Shown here: positions 1 to 6,622 of the stretch, piece by piece | Layout: each line of letters opens with the position of its first letter | How positions within the stretch are numbered: the first letter of the stretch is position 1 | Source: Nitrososphaeraceae archaeon | Lineage (GTDB): Archaea; Thermoproteota; Nitrososphaeria; Nitrososphaerales; Nitrososphaeraceae | Length of the DNA stretch: 8,273 bases | Direction of reading: 5' to 3' | Assembly (NCBI GenBank): GCA_025936955.1 | Contig: JAICSL010000058.1 | Coordinates: 1 to 8,273 of the forward strand | Translations under genes and position numbers: made by a program | The notes under the pieces: generated by a model | Databases searched by the model: none | Told to the model about the DNA's origin: nothing | The model's input: only the letters and a program-made list of their open reading frames with translations

Positions 1-287
1 GCAAGTCATCTCTCATTACTAGATGTGCATATTCAAATAATATAAAATTTTGATAATATGTATTGTTTAAATGTTTTCTTAACTTGTTCATTAATGAATT
101 AAAACTGCATCTAAACATTAAAAGTAAACATTATTAACCAATCAATATCTGGCAGATAGATAGGCTGAAAGTTGGTACTATTGTATAGGATTTAGACTAG
201 AGAAGATTTCAAATTTATTATATAATATATCTGTATAAAGATGTATAGAAGTATATTGGGTCTATTTTTGGCTTTCTGGTAGCATCC

Positions 288-349
288 TTCCGACCACTTT
301 GTAATTATGAACTATAAGCTAAGAGCGGTCGCGACCTCTTTTCCGACCA
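288..349. repeat. Short direct repeat TTCCGACCA, two copies
   Basis: TTCCGACCA occurs at 288-296 and again at 341-349, 53 bases apart, inside a G+C-rich patch of otherwise AT-rich DNA. The 10-bp palindrome GGTCGCGACC (327-336) lies between the copies. The function is unknown. It may be a remnant of a coding region or mobile element, or chance. The repeat is seen directly and any role is unproven. Confidence 0.35.
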
Positions 350-909
350 ACTGCTGCCACCCTATAAAAGAAGGCTATTTGTTCGTAAAAGGATTTCAAC
401 CATTTGAAAAAAGCGTGGTTTTATGTATCGTTATATTTGTATTTCTTTTAAATCCTTGCAATTATGACGAAGTTATTTTCTTAACGAATATTTTTACCTA
501 TTTATGATAGACATAAAAAATATCAATTTGACTTAAAACTTTGACAACTTTCATTACAAATAATTAATTTCTTTTATAATTAGAGAACTAATAGAGTAAA
601 TAATATCAAATTTTGATCATTTGATTATCTCATTGTCTTTTTATAATATCGTTACCGAGTTTTGAAAATACAGGAAATCATAAATGTAGTATATCTATAT
701 AATGTATATATAATAATCACTGCGGCAAGCAATTTTGTGACTGACACTACATAAGAACTTCCACGATGAATAGCCGGCTATCAGATGATTGTTTTAATAA
801 ATACAAAAATAGAGACATCAAATCTATTCTTCTCAATCTAATTACAATTTCTGCTGTCATACCTATAGAGCGAACAGAACCAAAATGAGCAACGTGAAAT
901 AATAGTAAC

Positions 910-920
910 ATTTAATTTCG
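910..920 (+). promoter_or_regulatory. Possible TATA element for the M20 peptidase gene
   Basis: The AT-rich string ATTTAATTT lies about 28 bases upstream of the TTG at 943. That is where an archaeal TATA box would sit if the transcript were leaderless or nearly so. The match is weak and no Shine-Dalgarno sequence is evident before the start. This is inferred from spacing only. Confidence 0.25.
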
Positions 921-942
921 CTAGAAAAAAATCGTTTGATCA

Positions 943-2331
943 TTGAATAAAGCTATTGGTGACAGAATAGATTCTGAAATGGATGGCCTAATTTCGGATC
1001 TACAGACTATGATTAGACAGCCTAGTGTTTCTGCTAAAAAACATGGGCTTGTTGAATGCGCCAATCTTATTTCACATATTATGCAGAAAGCAGGAATTAC
1101 TACTGAAATATTAAATCTTGAATGTAAGGAAAATGACATTCCACCACTCGTTTATGGCGAAGTGAAATCAAAGGTAAATCCAAAGGGGAAAACTATCTTG
1201 TTTTACAATCATTACGATGTGCAGCCGGAAGATCCTATAGAGTTGTGGGACTTTGATCCATTTAGTGGTAATGTTATAGATAATTACATCTATGGTCGGG
1301 GATCCTCAGATGACAAAGGTGAGTTAATCACACGTATTAAAGCTGTAGAGTCATTTTTGAAAACCAATGGAGATGTACCTTGTAACATAAAATTTATCGT
1401 TGAAGGTGAAGAGGAAGTAGGAAGTCCACATATTGAAGAATACCTTACCAAATACAGACAAAAATTTGCTTGTGATGGAATAATCTGGGAATTTGGATAC
1501 ATTGACGAAAAAGATAGACCCATCATAAGTTTGGGAATGAAAGGCTTGCTATATGTCGAGATCATAGCAAAAGGCCCTGCTAGAGATGCTCATTCTAGCT
1601 TGGCAGTTTTAATTGAAAATCCCGCATGGCGGCTTGTTCAAGCACTCAATACAATGAAAGATAATGCAGGTAAAATTTTGATAAAGGATTGGTACAAGGA
1701 GATAAGAGAATTTACTCCTAATGAACTTTCGATAATTGCCAAGGAACCATTTGATGAACAGAAATTCAAAAGAGAATACGGCATAAATAAATTTGTCAAT
1801 AATGTAACAGGAATCGAAGTTTGTAGTGCATTTGTTGGTATGCCAACATGCAATATTGCTGGTTTATTCTCAGGATATGTCGGCGAAGGCGCCAAGACAG
1901 TTCTTCCTTCAAAGTCCATGGCAAAGATAGACTTTAGACTCGTTCCAGATATGAATCCTGAAAAGCAGCTTGACCGACTTCAAAAGCATTTAAAGGAAAA
2001 CGGATTCGGTGAAGACATCGAAGTAAATTATATACACGGCGAAAGAGCTTTCAGAACACCTAGCACTGATCCTTTTGTTAAACAGGTTGAAGAATCCGCC
2101 AATGACATCTTTGGTACTGCAATAATAAGCGTATCAGCTGCGGGTACTGGACCAATGTACTCATTTGCAAAAATCCTAAATGTTCCCTGCATTTCTGTTG
2201 GTGCCACTTATCTTTATGCTAAAATTCATTCACCAAACGAATTTGCAAGAATTGATTTCTTAAACAAGACTACAAAATGTATTGTCAACATCATAGAGAA
2301 GTTTGCCAGTTCAAAGCAGCAGGACTCATAA
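943..2331 (+). CDS. M20 family metallopeptidase / dipeptidase-like hydrolase
   Basis: This 462-residue protein has the full M20 (CNDP/ArgE/DapE/carboxypeptidase G2) layout. The first metal site is HYD with H90 and D92, and the bridging Asp is D123 in GRGSSDDKG. The catalytic Glu and neighbouring ligand are E157 and E158 in EGEEEVGS. DAHSS (H217) marks the lid domain, and the C-terminal metal His is H429 in IHSPNEF. The fifth ligand position, Asp in human CNDP2, appears to be E183 (WEFG). The family hydrolyses peptide or amide bonds of small substrates using a two-metal centre in the cytoplasm. The true substrate cannot be told, although the length and motif spacing resemble the CNDP2 dipeptidase branch. 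The start is TTG because an in-frame TGA lies at 937-939. The first ATG (979, residue 13) would still leave the domain nearly intact. No operon partner is visible. Confidence 0.93.
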   Translation: MNKAIGDRIDSEMDGLISDLQTMIRQPSVSAKKHGLVECANLISHIMQKAGITTEILNLECKENDIPPLVYGEVKSKVNPKGKTILFYNHYDVQPEDPIELWDFDPFSGNVIDNYIYGRGSSDDKGELITRIKAVESFLKTNGDVPCNIKFIVEGEEEVGSPHIEEYLTKYRQKFACDGIIWEFGYIDEKDRPIISLGMKGLLYVEIIAKGPARDAHSSLAVLIENPAWRLVQALNTMKDNAGKILIKDWYKEIREFTPNELSIIAKEPFDEQKFKREYGINKFVNNVTGIEVCSAFVGMPTCNIAGLFSGYVGEGAKTVLPSKSMAKIDFRLVPDMNPEKQLDRLQKHLKENGFGEDIEVNYIHGERAFRTPSTDPFVKQVEESANDIFGTAIISVSAAGTGPMYSFAKILNVPCISVGATYLYAKIHSPNEFARIDFLNKTTKCIVNIIEKFASSKQQDS

Positions 2332-2568
2332 AAATATCGAAATAAAGATGCTCAAGAATATACCTACAATTAACTCCATGTTATCTCATATAAAGAATAC
2401 AGATTTCGAGTTATTTGCTAGCTTTCTATAGCAAAGAAGTAATATGTAAGTTTGCAGTACTTGTATAATCAACAATAATTTATTAGCTGATTATACTAAC
2501 TAGATTACATACTATACAATTGGCTAATTATGCTCTTAAAATCTAGATTTGCTTGGAATAGATACTTT
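2332..2568. other. Convergent intergenic spacer
   Basis: These 237 AT-rich bases lie between the 3' ends of the M20 peptidase gene (+) and the membrane-protein gene (-). I see no clear T-run terminator for either gene, no coding signal and no RNA gene. Confidence 0.5.
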
Positions 2569-3141
2569 TTATGCTTTTGAAATAATAGCATACGTTCCTC
2601 CTATACCATAAGCCATAGATATCAAAATCCTAGATAGCAATATGGCAAGATCCTGTCTTGAGATGAAGATAGTCATATCAATAGATAATGCGATAGGAAT
2701 TGCTAGTAAAGATATCAAACCAACTATCATTTGTTCACGATTATCCGTATTACTGTATTTTTTCATTAATAAATATGTAGAAAGATTACCTGATCCAATA
2801 CCAAGCAAAATCAAGTAGTGATAGATGTGAGGAAATAAAGGTATTACAGCAAATGGACTGGCCCAACATAGACCATTTACTGCCTTTACATTAGTAGGCC
2901 ATTGGATACTATTTTTCATTCTACTAAATATAGAAGAGATCATCTTGCGAGATTTACGAAAAATTGCACCAAACGTAAGACTGAAACTTGCAATCCAAAT
3001 GATGGCATAATAATACAATGGTGCTTTGTTGACAAATGCAATTTCACCTACAACAGTAGCTGCACCAACTGCGATAGAAACAGCTATAAATAGAATTCCA
3101 AATGCATGTCTTACTTCAAGTGTATTTGAATCTCTTTGCAA
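2569..3141 (-). CDS. Small multi-pass membrane protein of unknown function
   Basis: This 190-residue protein is dominated by hydrophobic segments at about residues 13-37, 42-61, 90-125 (probably one long or two short spans), 138-160 and 166-188. That suggests five to six membrane helices. Short basic loops (RKSRK at 62-66, KK at 127-128) would favour the cytoplasmic side. I recognise no family motif, no catalytic signature and no transporter fingerprint. The start is TTG (3139-3141): upstream in frame there are only non-start codons before a TGA, and the next Met is residue 67, after the first two predicted helices. A TATA-like element 25 bases upstream fits a leaderless TTG transcript. It faces the M20 gene tail to tail and shares no operon. 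The reading frame is convincing because hydrophobicity is patterned along its whole length. Confidence 0.75.
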   Translation of the reverse strand: MQRDSNTLEVRHAFGILFIAVSIAVGAATVVGEIAFVNKAPLYYYAIIWIASFSLTFGAIFRKSRKMISSIFSRMKNSIQWPTNVKAVNGLCWASPFAVIPLFPHIYHYLILLGIGSGNLSTYLLMKKYSNTDNREQMIVGLISLLAIPIALSIDMTIFISRQDLAILLSRILISMAYGIGGTYAIISKA

Positions 3142-3160
3142 GAATATCTTATTTCATAAA

Positions 3161-3170
3161 CTATAATATG
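3161..3170 (-). promoter_or_regulatory. TATA-like element for the membrane-protein gene
   Basis: On the minus strand the sequence reads CATATTATAG, centred about 25 bases upstream of the TTG at 3141. This is the spacing expected for an archaeal TATA box driving a leaderless transcript. It supports the TTG start, although AT-rich background makes such matches common. Confidence 0.35.
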
Positions 3171-3235
3171 TTCTTAACTCATATTTTATGATGGAATGAC
3201 TGAGTCTAATATGATCCATTTGGAGTATTAAGTAT

Positions 3236-3427
3236 ATGGTAGGAGTAAAGAGTAAATCAATAGTACAACTCGATTCTTTTAATGTGCAGTCCATATACAT
3301 CGTTATACCTTACAGTAGTAACAAAAAAGAGGACAAAAAGAAGTTTGGAACATATGTTGATTTTAAGATTCCTAATAAAGTGTGTAATCATGTCATGTTA
3401 AGAAATACAGTTACTGCATATTCTTAA
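3236..3427 (+). CDS. Doubtful small ORF, hypothetical 63-residue protein
   Basis: This is a 63-codon reading frame starting with ATG, with GGAG at 3222-3225 ten bases upstream that could act as a weak Shine-Dalgarno site. The product is polar, with a lysine-rich centre (KKEDKKK at about residues 30-36), a β-like stretch before it (about 20-26, SIYIVIP), and no membrane helix or metal motif. It is transcribed away from the membrane-protein gene at 3141. I recognise no family. In DNA this AT-rich, open frames of 60 codons arise by chance, so it is listed only because it has an ATG, a possible ribosome site and a mixed amino-acid composition. Conservation across related genomes would decide it. 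Confidence 0.25.
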   Translation: MVGVKSKSIVQLDSFNVQSIYIVIPYSSNKKEDKKKFGTYVDFKIPNKVCNHVMLRNTVTAYS

Positions 3428-3505
3428 AAAAAGTGCCTTGTAGTTAAATTTGAGTCTTTATTGTTAGCGTTTTGATTTAATATTGTATTCTTAACCTAAA
3501 AAAAG

Positions 3506-3521
3506 TGGAAATATATTTCCA
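3506..3521. repeat. Perfect 16-bp palindrome
   Basis: TGGAAATATATTTCCA is a perfect inverted repeat with no spacer, about 80 bases beyond the doubtful 63-codon ORF and over 700 bases upstream of queC. It could be a binding site for a dimeric regulator or simply an AT-rich coincidence. Symmetry is seen directly, and function is unknown. Confidence 0.4.
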
Positions 3522-4207
3522 ATTAATTGCAATCAATTTTGACTTGAATTTATAGTAACTTGGATAGAATTTTGTTGCTGGAGCCATATAAAAAATGTCA
3601 TACAAAAATGTATAGTTAAGCATCAGAATATATATGAGCATGTACATAAATAAATTATTACTATTCTATCAATACGGTAAAGTCATTTCATCAATAATAC
3701 AAATAGTAGCTCAAAATTTTTAATGTTATTTTTTATTCTACACGTTACAAGTTGTCTATTGGTTATTTTAGTCTCGACTAAATAAATTGTCGGATATGAT
3801 TTTACCAGTTCAGAAAAGATAATAGAAACAGCGATAGACAAAAATGTTCCTTCTACAATCATTTTGTATACTATTTACATAAATGTATATTGTAATCTCG
3901 GTCGATTGTTAGTTGTTTTTATTTGTTTTTACTTATCAATATAGGACACCTATTTGATATCCAAAAGATACTCAAATCATAGTAATTCAGGTATGATGCA
4001 ATTTATCAAAGGTTTCATGAAGACTCTTAGTTCTCCAGAATAATTTGCTATTGTATATAACATTATTAATTCTCCTAAAGGGATCTATTAGCTAATTATC
4101 TAATTAAAGTATAAGAACAGAACATCTGATATTCCATTTAAAGTAGCACACTCCTTTATAATGGAAAACAAACTCTTCAAATATATGCTAACAAAAATTC
4201 AACATCG

Positions 4208-4217
4208 TTAATATTTG
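4208..4217 (+). promoter_or_regulatory. Possible TATA element for the queC-queE-folE operon
   Basis: TTAATATTTG lies about 28 bases upstream of the TTG start of queC, where a TATA box for a leaderless transcript would be expected. A second AT-rich string at 4221-4235 is too close to the start codon to promote it. The match is weak in this background. Confidence 0.3.
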
Positions 4218-4240
4218 AAATTATATGATATTATATAGAT

Positions 4241-4981
4241 TTGCGTTTAAGTAATAACACTTCATCAGAAGTAAGAGAAGCCGCAGTTTGTATTATAAGT
4301 GGAGGTCTTGATTCCATTTGTACTGCTGCATATTTAGCAGTAGAAAGAGGATATGATCTTTATACAATAACATATAGTTATGGACAACGGGCAAAATATG
4401 AAATTCAGAAAGCTAGAAAATTCTCTAAAATTTTGAATACAATAGATCATCGTGTAGTAGATATCACTTTTATGAAAGAAATTTATGGAAAAACAAATGC
4501 TTTGACTGATAATCAACAACATATTCCAGAAAGCTTCGATTACAGTATTGTAGTTCCTATCAGAAATGTGATTTTCCTCACAATTGCAACAGCATGGGCC
4601 ATGAGTATAAATGCAAAAATCGTGGCATATGGCGCACATACTGATGACATCAGATATCCTGACTGCCGTACAGACTTCATGAAATCACTTACCGACACGC
4701 TAAATCTTGCAGAAGCAGACGGGATTAGTACGGGCTTAAGACATAAAATTGCTGTATGGTCTCCTGCAGTTGATGGTATAAATAAATCAGAATTGATGAA
4801 AATTGGATATAAAATATTAGGTGATAAAATCTTCAAAAGTTGGAGTTGTTATTCTAATGGCATAATAGGAGAAAATGGTAGCATTTTACACTGTGGAAAA
4901 TGCGAATCGTGTATAAATAGGAAGATTGCAATTAATAAGGCAGGCATAGAGGATAAAACATATTATGCAACAAATGGCTAG
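4241..4981 (+). CDS. queC: 7-cyano-7-deazaguanine (preQ0) synthase QueC
   Basis: QueC is an ATP-dependent enzyme that converts 7-carboxy-7-deazaguanine and ammonia to preQ0, the precursor of archaeosine in archaeal tRNA and of queuosine in bacteria. The 246-residue protein carries the PP-loop SGGLDS (residues 20-25) that binds ATP pyrophosphate, then VPIRN (105-109), GAHTDD (131-136) and YPDCR (139-143). At the C-terminus are four zinc-binding cysteines: C203 in SWSCY, and C218, C221 and C224 in CGKCESC. Length is normal for stand-alone QueC, with no fused amidotransferase domain. The start is TTG at 4241: an in-frame TGA lies at 4226-4228, and no ATG occurs before the PP-loop. The last 17 bases overlap queE, so the two are co-transcribed and probably translationally coupled. 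Confidence 0.96.
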   Translation: MRLSNNTSSEVREAAVCIISGGLDSICTAAYLAVERGYDLYTITYSYGQRAKYEIQKARKFSKILNTIDHRVVDITFMKEIYGKTNALTDNQQHIPESFDYSIVVPIRNVIFLTIATAWAMSINAKIVAYGAHTDDIRYPDCRTDFMKSLTDTLNLAEADGISTGLRHKIAVWSPAVDGINKSELMKIGYKILGDKIFKSWSCYSNGIIGENGSILHCGKCESCINRKIAINKAGIEDKTYYATNG

Positions 4982-5699
4982 TAATAATGTACAGATAAGT
5001 GAAATATTCACTAGCATTGAAGGCGAAGGCATTCTATGTGGTACAAAAACAATGTTCATAAGATTGGCGGGTTGTCACTTAAAATGCCGATGGTGTGATA
5101 CTGAGTATGCTTTGCCATTGAATAGTGGCAATAATTATTCATTTGATGAAGCAAAGAGATTGATTATAAAGTGTCTGCAACATTATACATACAAGGTTAA
5201 CTTTACTGGAGGAGAGCCACTAATTCAATATGAGGCGGTTGTTAAACTTGCTAAGTTTATCAAGCAGGATATAGGCATAAAAACATATATAGAATCAGCA
5301 TGTTTTGATTCGGATAGATTTGCAAAAGTTTTACCATACATTGATATTTGTAAAATAGAATTTAAGATGAGTGATTCTAAAGTTGTCAGTGCGAGAGATT
5401 ATAAGAATTTGTTAATTAATGAACTCAAATGTCTTCAAATGGCTATTGAGAATCACAAGGTTACTTATATAAAAGTGGTAGTAACAAATTCAACTGAGAT
5501 TAAAGAGGTAAGAGATCTAGTCAAAAATATCTTCGGATTTATAGGAAATACAGAGATAGCTGGATTTGTAATACAACCAAGCTACAAAATAGATGAGCCA
5601 ACGATAGAAAGGCTTTTGGAGTTCTATGACATTATATATCCCTTCTACCAGGAAGTAAGAATAATACCTCAATTGCATAAAATAATTGGAGCCAGATAA
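4965..5699 (+). CDS. queE: 7-carboxy-7-deazaguanine synthase QueE (radical SAM)
   Basis: QueE is a radical S-adenosylmethionine enzyme that rearranges 6-carboxytetrahydropterin to 7-carboxy-7-deazaguanine, the substrate of QueC. In this 244-residue protein the family opening SEIFTSIEGEG is at residues 12-22. The [4Fe-4S] cluster motif CHLKCRWCDT has C37, C41 and C44 (CX3CX2C), and the SAM-binding TGGEP is at 81-85. These fit QueE well. Two in-frame ATGs exist, at 4965 and 4974. Both lie inside the end of queC, giving overlaps of 17 or 8 bp, and either leaves the domain whole. A weak purine run (AGAGG, 4948-4952) lies 12 bases before the first. The downstream folE follows after only 9 bases, marking a single transcription unit. 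Confidence 0.95.
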   Translation: MQQMASNNVQISEIFTSIEGEGILCGTKTMFIRLAGCHLKCRWCDTEYALPLNSGNNYSFDEAKRLIIKCLQHYTYKVNFTGGEPLIQYEAVVKLAKFIKQDIGIKTYIESACFDSDRFAKVLPYIDICKIEFKMSDSKVVSARDYKNLLINELKCLQMAIENHKVTYIKVVVTNSTEIKEVRDLVKNIFGFIGNTEIAGFVIQPSYKIDEPTIERLLEFYDIIYPFYQEVRIIPQLHKIIGAR

Positions 5700-5708
5700 A
5701 GCTAAAAT

Positions 5709-6302
5709 ATGTATCCACAGAAAAAGAAGAAAAAAGACACAATAAACAAGAAAAACATTGAAAAACTATTAAGACGACTTTTGATAGAATTAGGAGAAAA
5801 TCCAGATCGAGAAGGTTTAATTGAAACTCCTAAACGAATGGCTGAAATGTATGAAGAAATTTTTGGTGGATACAAGATGAATGCTGAACTAGAAATAAGT
5901 TTTAGTGAAGAAACTGATGCAATAATTGCTAAAGGTATTCAATTTTATAGTATGTGTGAACATCATATGCTTCCATTTTATGGAAAAATACATATAGCAT
6001 ATATTCCAGCTGGTAAGGTTTTCGGAATATCGAAGTTAGTTCGTCTCGTTGAAAAATATGCTCGCAGACTACAAATTCAAGAGAGATTGACAAGAGAGAT
6101 AGCTGATGAAATAATGAAAATGGGTGTTGAAGGTGTACTCGTTGTGGCAGAAGGCGAACATCTTTGTATGAAAATGCGTGGTGTTAGAAATAGTAGCTCA
6201 ATAATAACAGTATCCCATTATGGTATTATGGAGCAAAAAGAGATTCGTGAACATATTCTCGCCCTTATTCACACCTCAAAACCTGAATTGCAGATTATTT
6301 GA
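5709..6302 (+). CDS. folE: GTP cyclohydrolase I (FolE, type IA)
   Basis: FolE hydrolyses GTP to 7,8-dihydroneopterin triphosphate, the first step toward preQ0 and also toward pterins. The 197-residue protein shows the family signatures: NPDREGLIETPKRM (31-44), the zinc and catalytic motif CEHHMLPFYGK (83-93) and GISKLVRLVEKYARRLQIQE (106-125). The second zinc motif is EHLCMKMRGV (150-159). By alignment with the E. coli enzyme, zinc ligands are C83, H86 and C153, with H85 and H151 in the active site. It has the zinc-dependent type IA form, not the MptA/FolE2 type found in many other archaea. The N-terminus has a lysine run (residues 5-9). Position directly behind queC and queE points to service in archaeosine synthesis. 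A T-run follows the stop codon. Confidence 0.96.
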   Translation: MYPQKKKKKDTINKKNIEKLLRRLLIELGENPDREGLIETPKRMAEMYEEIFGGYKMNAELEISFSEETDAIIAKGIQFYSMCEHHMLPFYGKIHIAYIPAGKVFGISKLVRLVEKYARRLQIQERLTREIADEIMKMGVEGVLVVAEGEHLCMKMRGVRNSSSIITVSHYGIMEQKEIREHILALIHTSKPELQII

Positions 6303-6312
6303 ATACGATAAA

Positions 6313-6318
6313 TTTTTT
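6313..6318 (+). terminator. Possible poly-T terminator after folE
   Basis: Six consecutive T lie 11 bases beyond the folE stop codon. Archaeal transcription often ends at T-runs without a hairpin, so this is a plausible end for the queC-queE-folE transcript. The run is short and the region AT-rich, so confidence is modest. Confidence 0.35.
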
Positions 6319-6586
6319 GAATTTAATACAGTATAGCTTTTCATTGTAGTCAAATTAATCCAAAATTGTGATTAATATAAAAGAAAAAGATATTACTCAT
6401 TAATCAAGGTTTCTCGTTCTATTTATAAGCTATAAAGTAGCAATTACAGATAGATTTTCAAGAAAAGTCCTCTACAAATCCCAAAGATTAACCCGATATA
6501 AGACCAGAAATTACGAAGAAAAACAGATTTCACTATCTAAAGCAGAGTTCTATTTATATCATAAACATATTAATCAATATAACAAG

Positions 6587-6600
6587 GCTTATAAAAAAGG
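6587..6600 (+). promoter_or_regulatory. TATA box for the zinc-ribbon protein gene
   Basis: GCTTATAAAAAAGG, core TTATAAAA at 6589-6596, is a good archaeal TATA box. Its centre lies about 30 bases upstream of the ATG at 6623, which predicts a transcript starting within a few bases of the start codon. No Shine-Dalgarno site with standard spacing is needed for such a leaderless or near-leaderless message. Confidence 0.5.
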
Positions 6601-6622
6601 TATCTTTCTATACGTAAGAAGA

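Larger units (their letters stand above)
1..942. other. Long AT-rich intergenic region, no supported gene
   Basis: No convincing coding sequence is visible in these 942 bases. A 66-codon ORF at 307-507 and a 40-codon ORF at 766-888 (ATG to TGA, plus strand) exist. Neither has a recognisable motif, and ORFs of this length are expected by chance in such AT-rich DNA. Visible small structure includes a 9-base direct repeat TAAACATTA at 112-120 and 125-133, a 9-base direct repeat TTCCGACCA at 288-296 and 341-349, a perfect palindrome GGTCGCGACC at 327-336, and a perfect palindrome ATAGCCGGCTAT at 770-781. The stretch at about 270-362 is clearly richer in G+C than its surroundings, which could mark a decayed gene or element. 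No tRNA, rRNA or CRISPR pattern was seen. Confidence 0.6.
3428..4240. other. Long AT-rich intergenic region upstream of the preQ0 operon
   Basis: About 810 bases hold no supported gene. The longest open frame I found is on the minus strand, 3862 down to 3683: an ATG and 59 codons ending in TGA. It has a hydrophobic N-terminal stretch (about residues 7-20) and a TATA-like CAATATACAT roughly 30 bases upstream. It has no family signature and is not called. A 29-codon plus-strand frame at 3634-3723 is ignored. A perfect 16-bp palindrome lies at 3506-3521. No tRNA, C/D-box guide RNA or repeat array was recognised. Confidence 0.55.
6303..6622. other. Intergenic region between folE and the zinc-ribbon gene
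   Basis: About 320 AT-rich bases contain a short T-run next to folE and a clear TATA-like box near the right end (6589-6596). I saw no open frame worth calling on either strand and no structured RNA. It probably serves as terminator plus promoter region. Confidence 0.55.

Noticed and set aside
112..133. Tandem 9-base TAAACATTA repeat as a CRISPR or origin element
   Set aside because: Only two short AT-rich copies with a 4-base spacer. No array, and no replication-origin boxes recognised.
307..507. 66-codon plus-strand ORF
   Set aside because: It has no recognisable motif, a Cys/aromatic-rich random-looking composition and no clear promoter. Length is within chance expectation in AT-rich DNA.
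766..888. 40-codon plus-strand ORF just before the M20 gene
   Set aside because: Too short to support without conservation, and it starts on the palindrome region with no ribosome site.
1290..1919. Minus-strand open frames within the M20 gene
   Set aside because: They lie opposite conserved catalytic motifs of a clear gene and are antisense shadows.
3186..3204. Possible C/D-box guide RNA (ATGATGG followed by CTGA)
   Set aside because: The boxes are only a few bases apart, leaving no guide sequence, and no second C/D pair is present.
3634..3723. 29-codon plus-strand ORF with hydrophobic residues
   Set aside because: Chance-length frame in AT-rich DNA. The 59-codon minus-strand frame overlaps it, and neither has outside support.
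4000..4240. preQ0-type riboswitch upstream of queC
   Set aside because: I see no pseudoknot-like conserved core, preQ riboswitches are known from bacteria, and the likely leaderless start leaves no room for a leader RNA.
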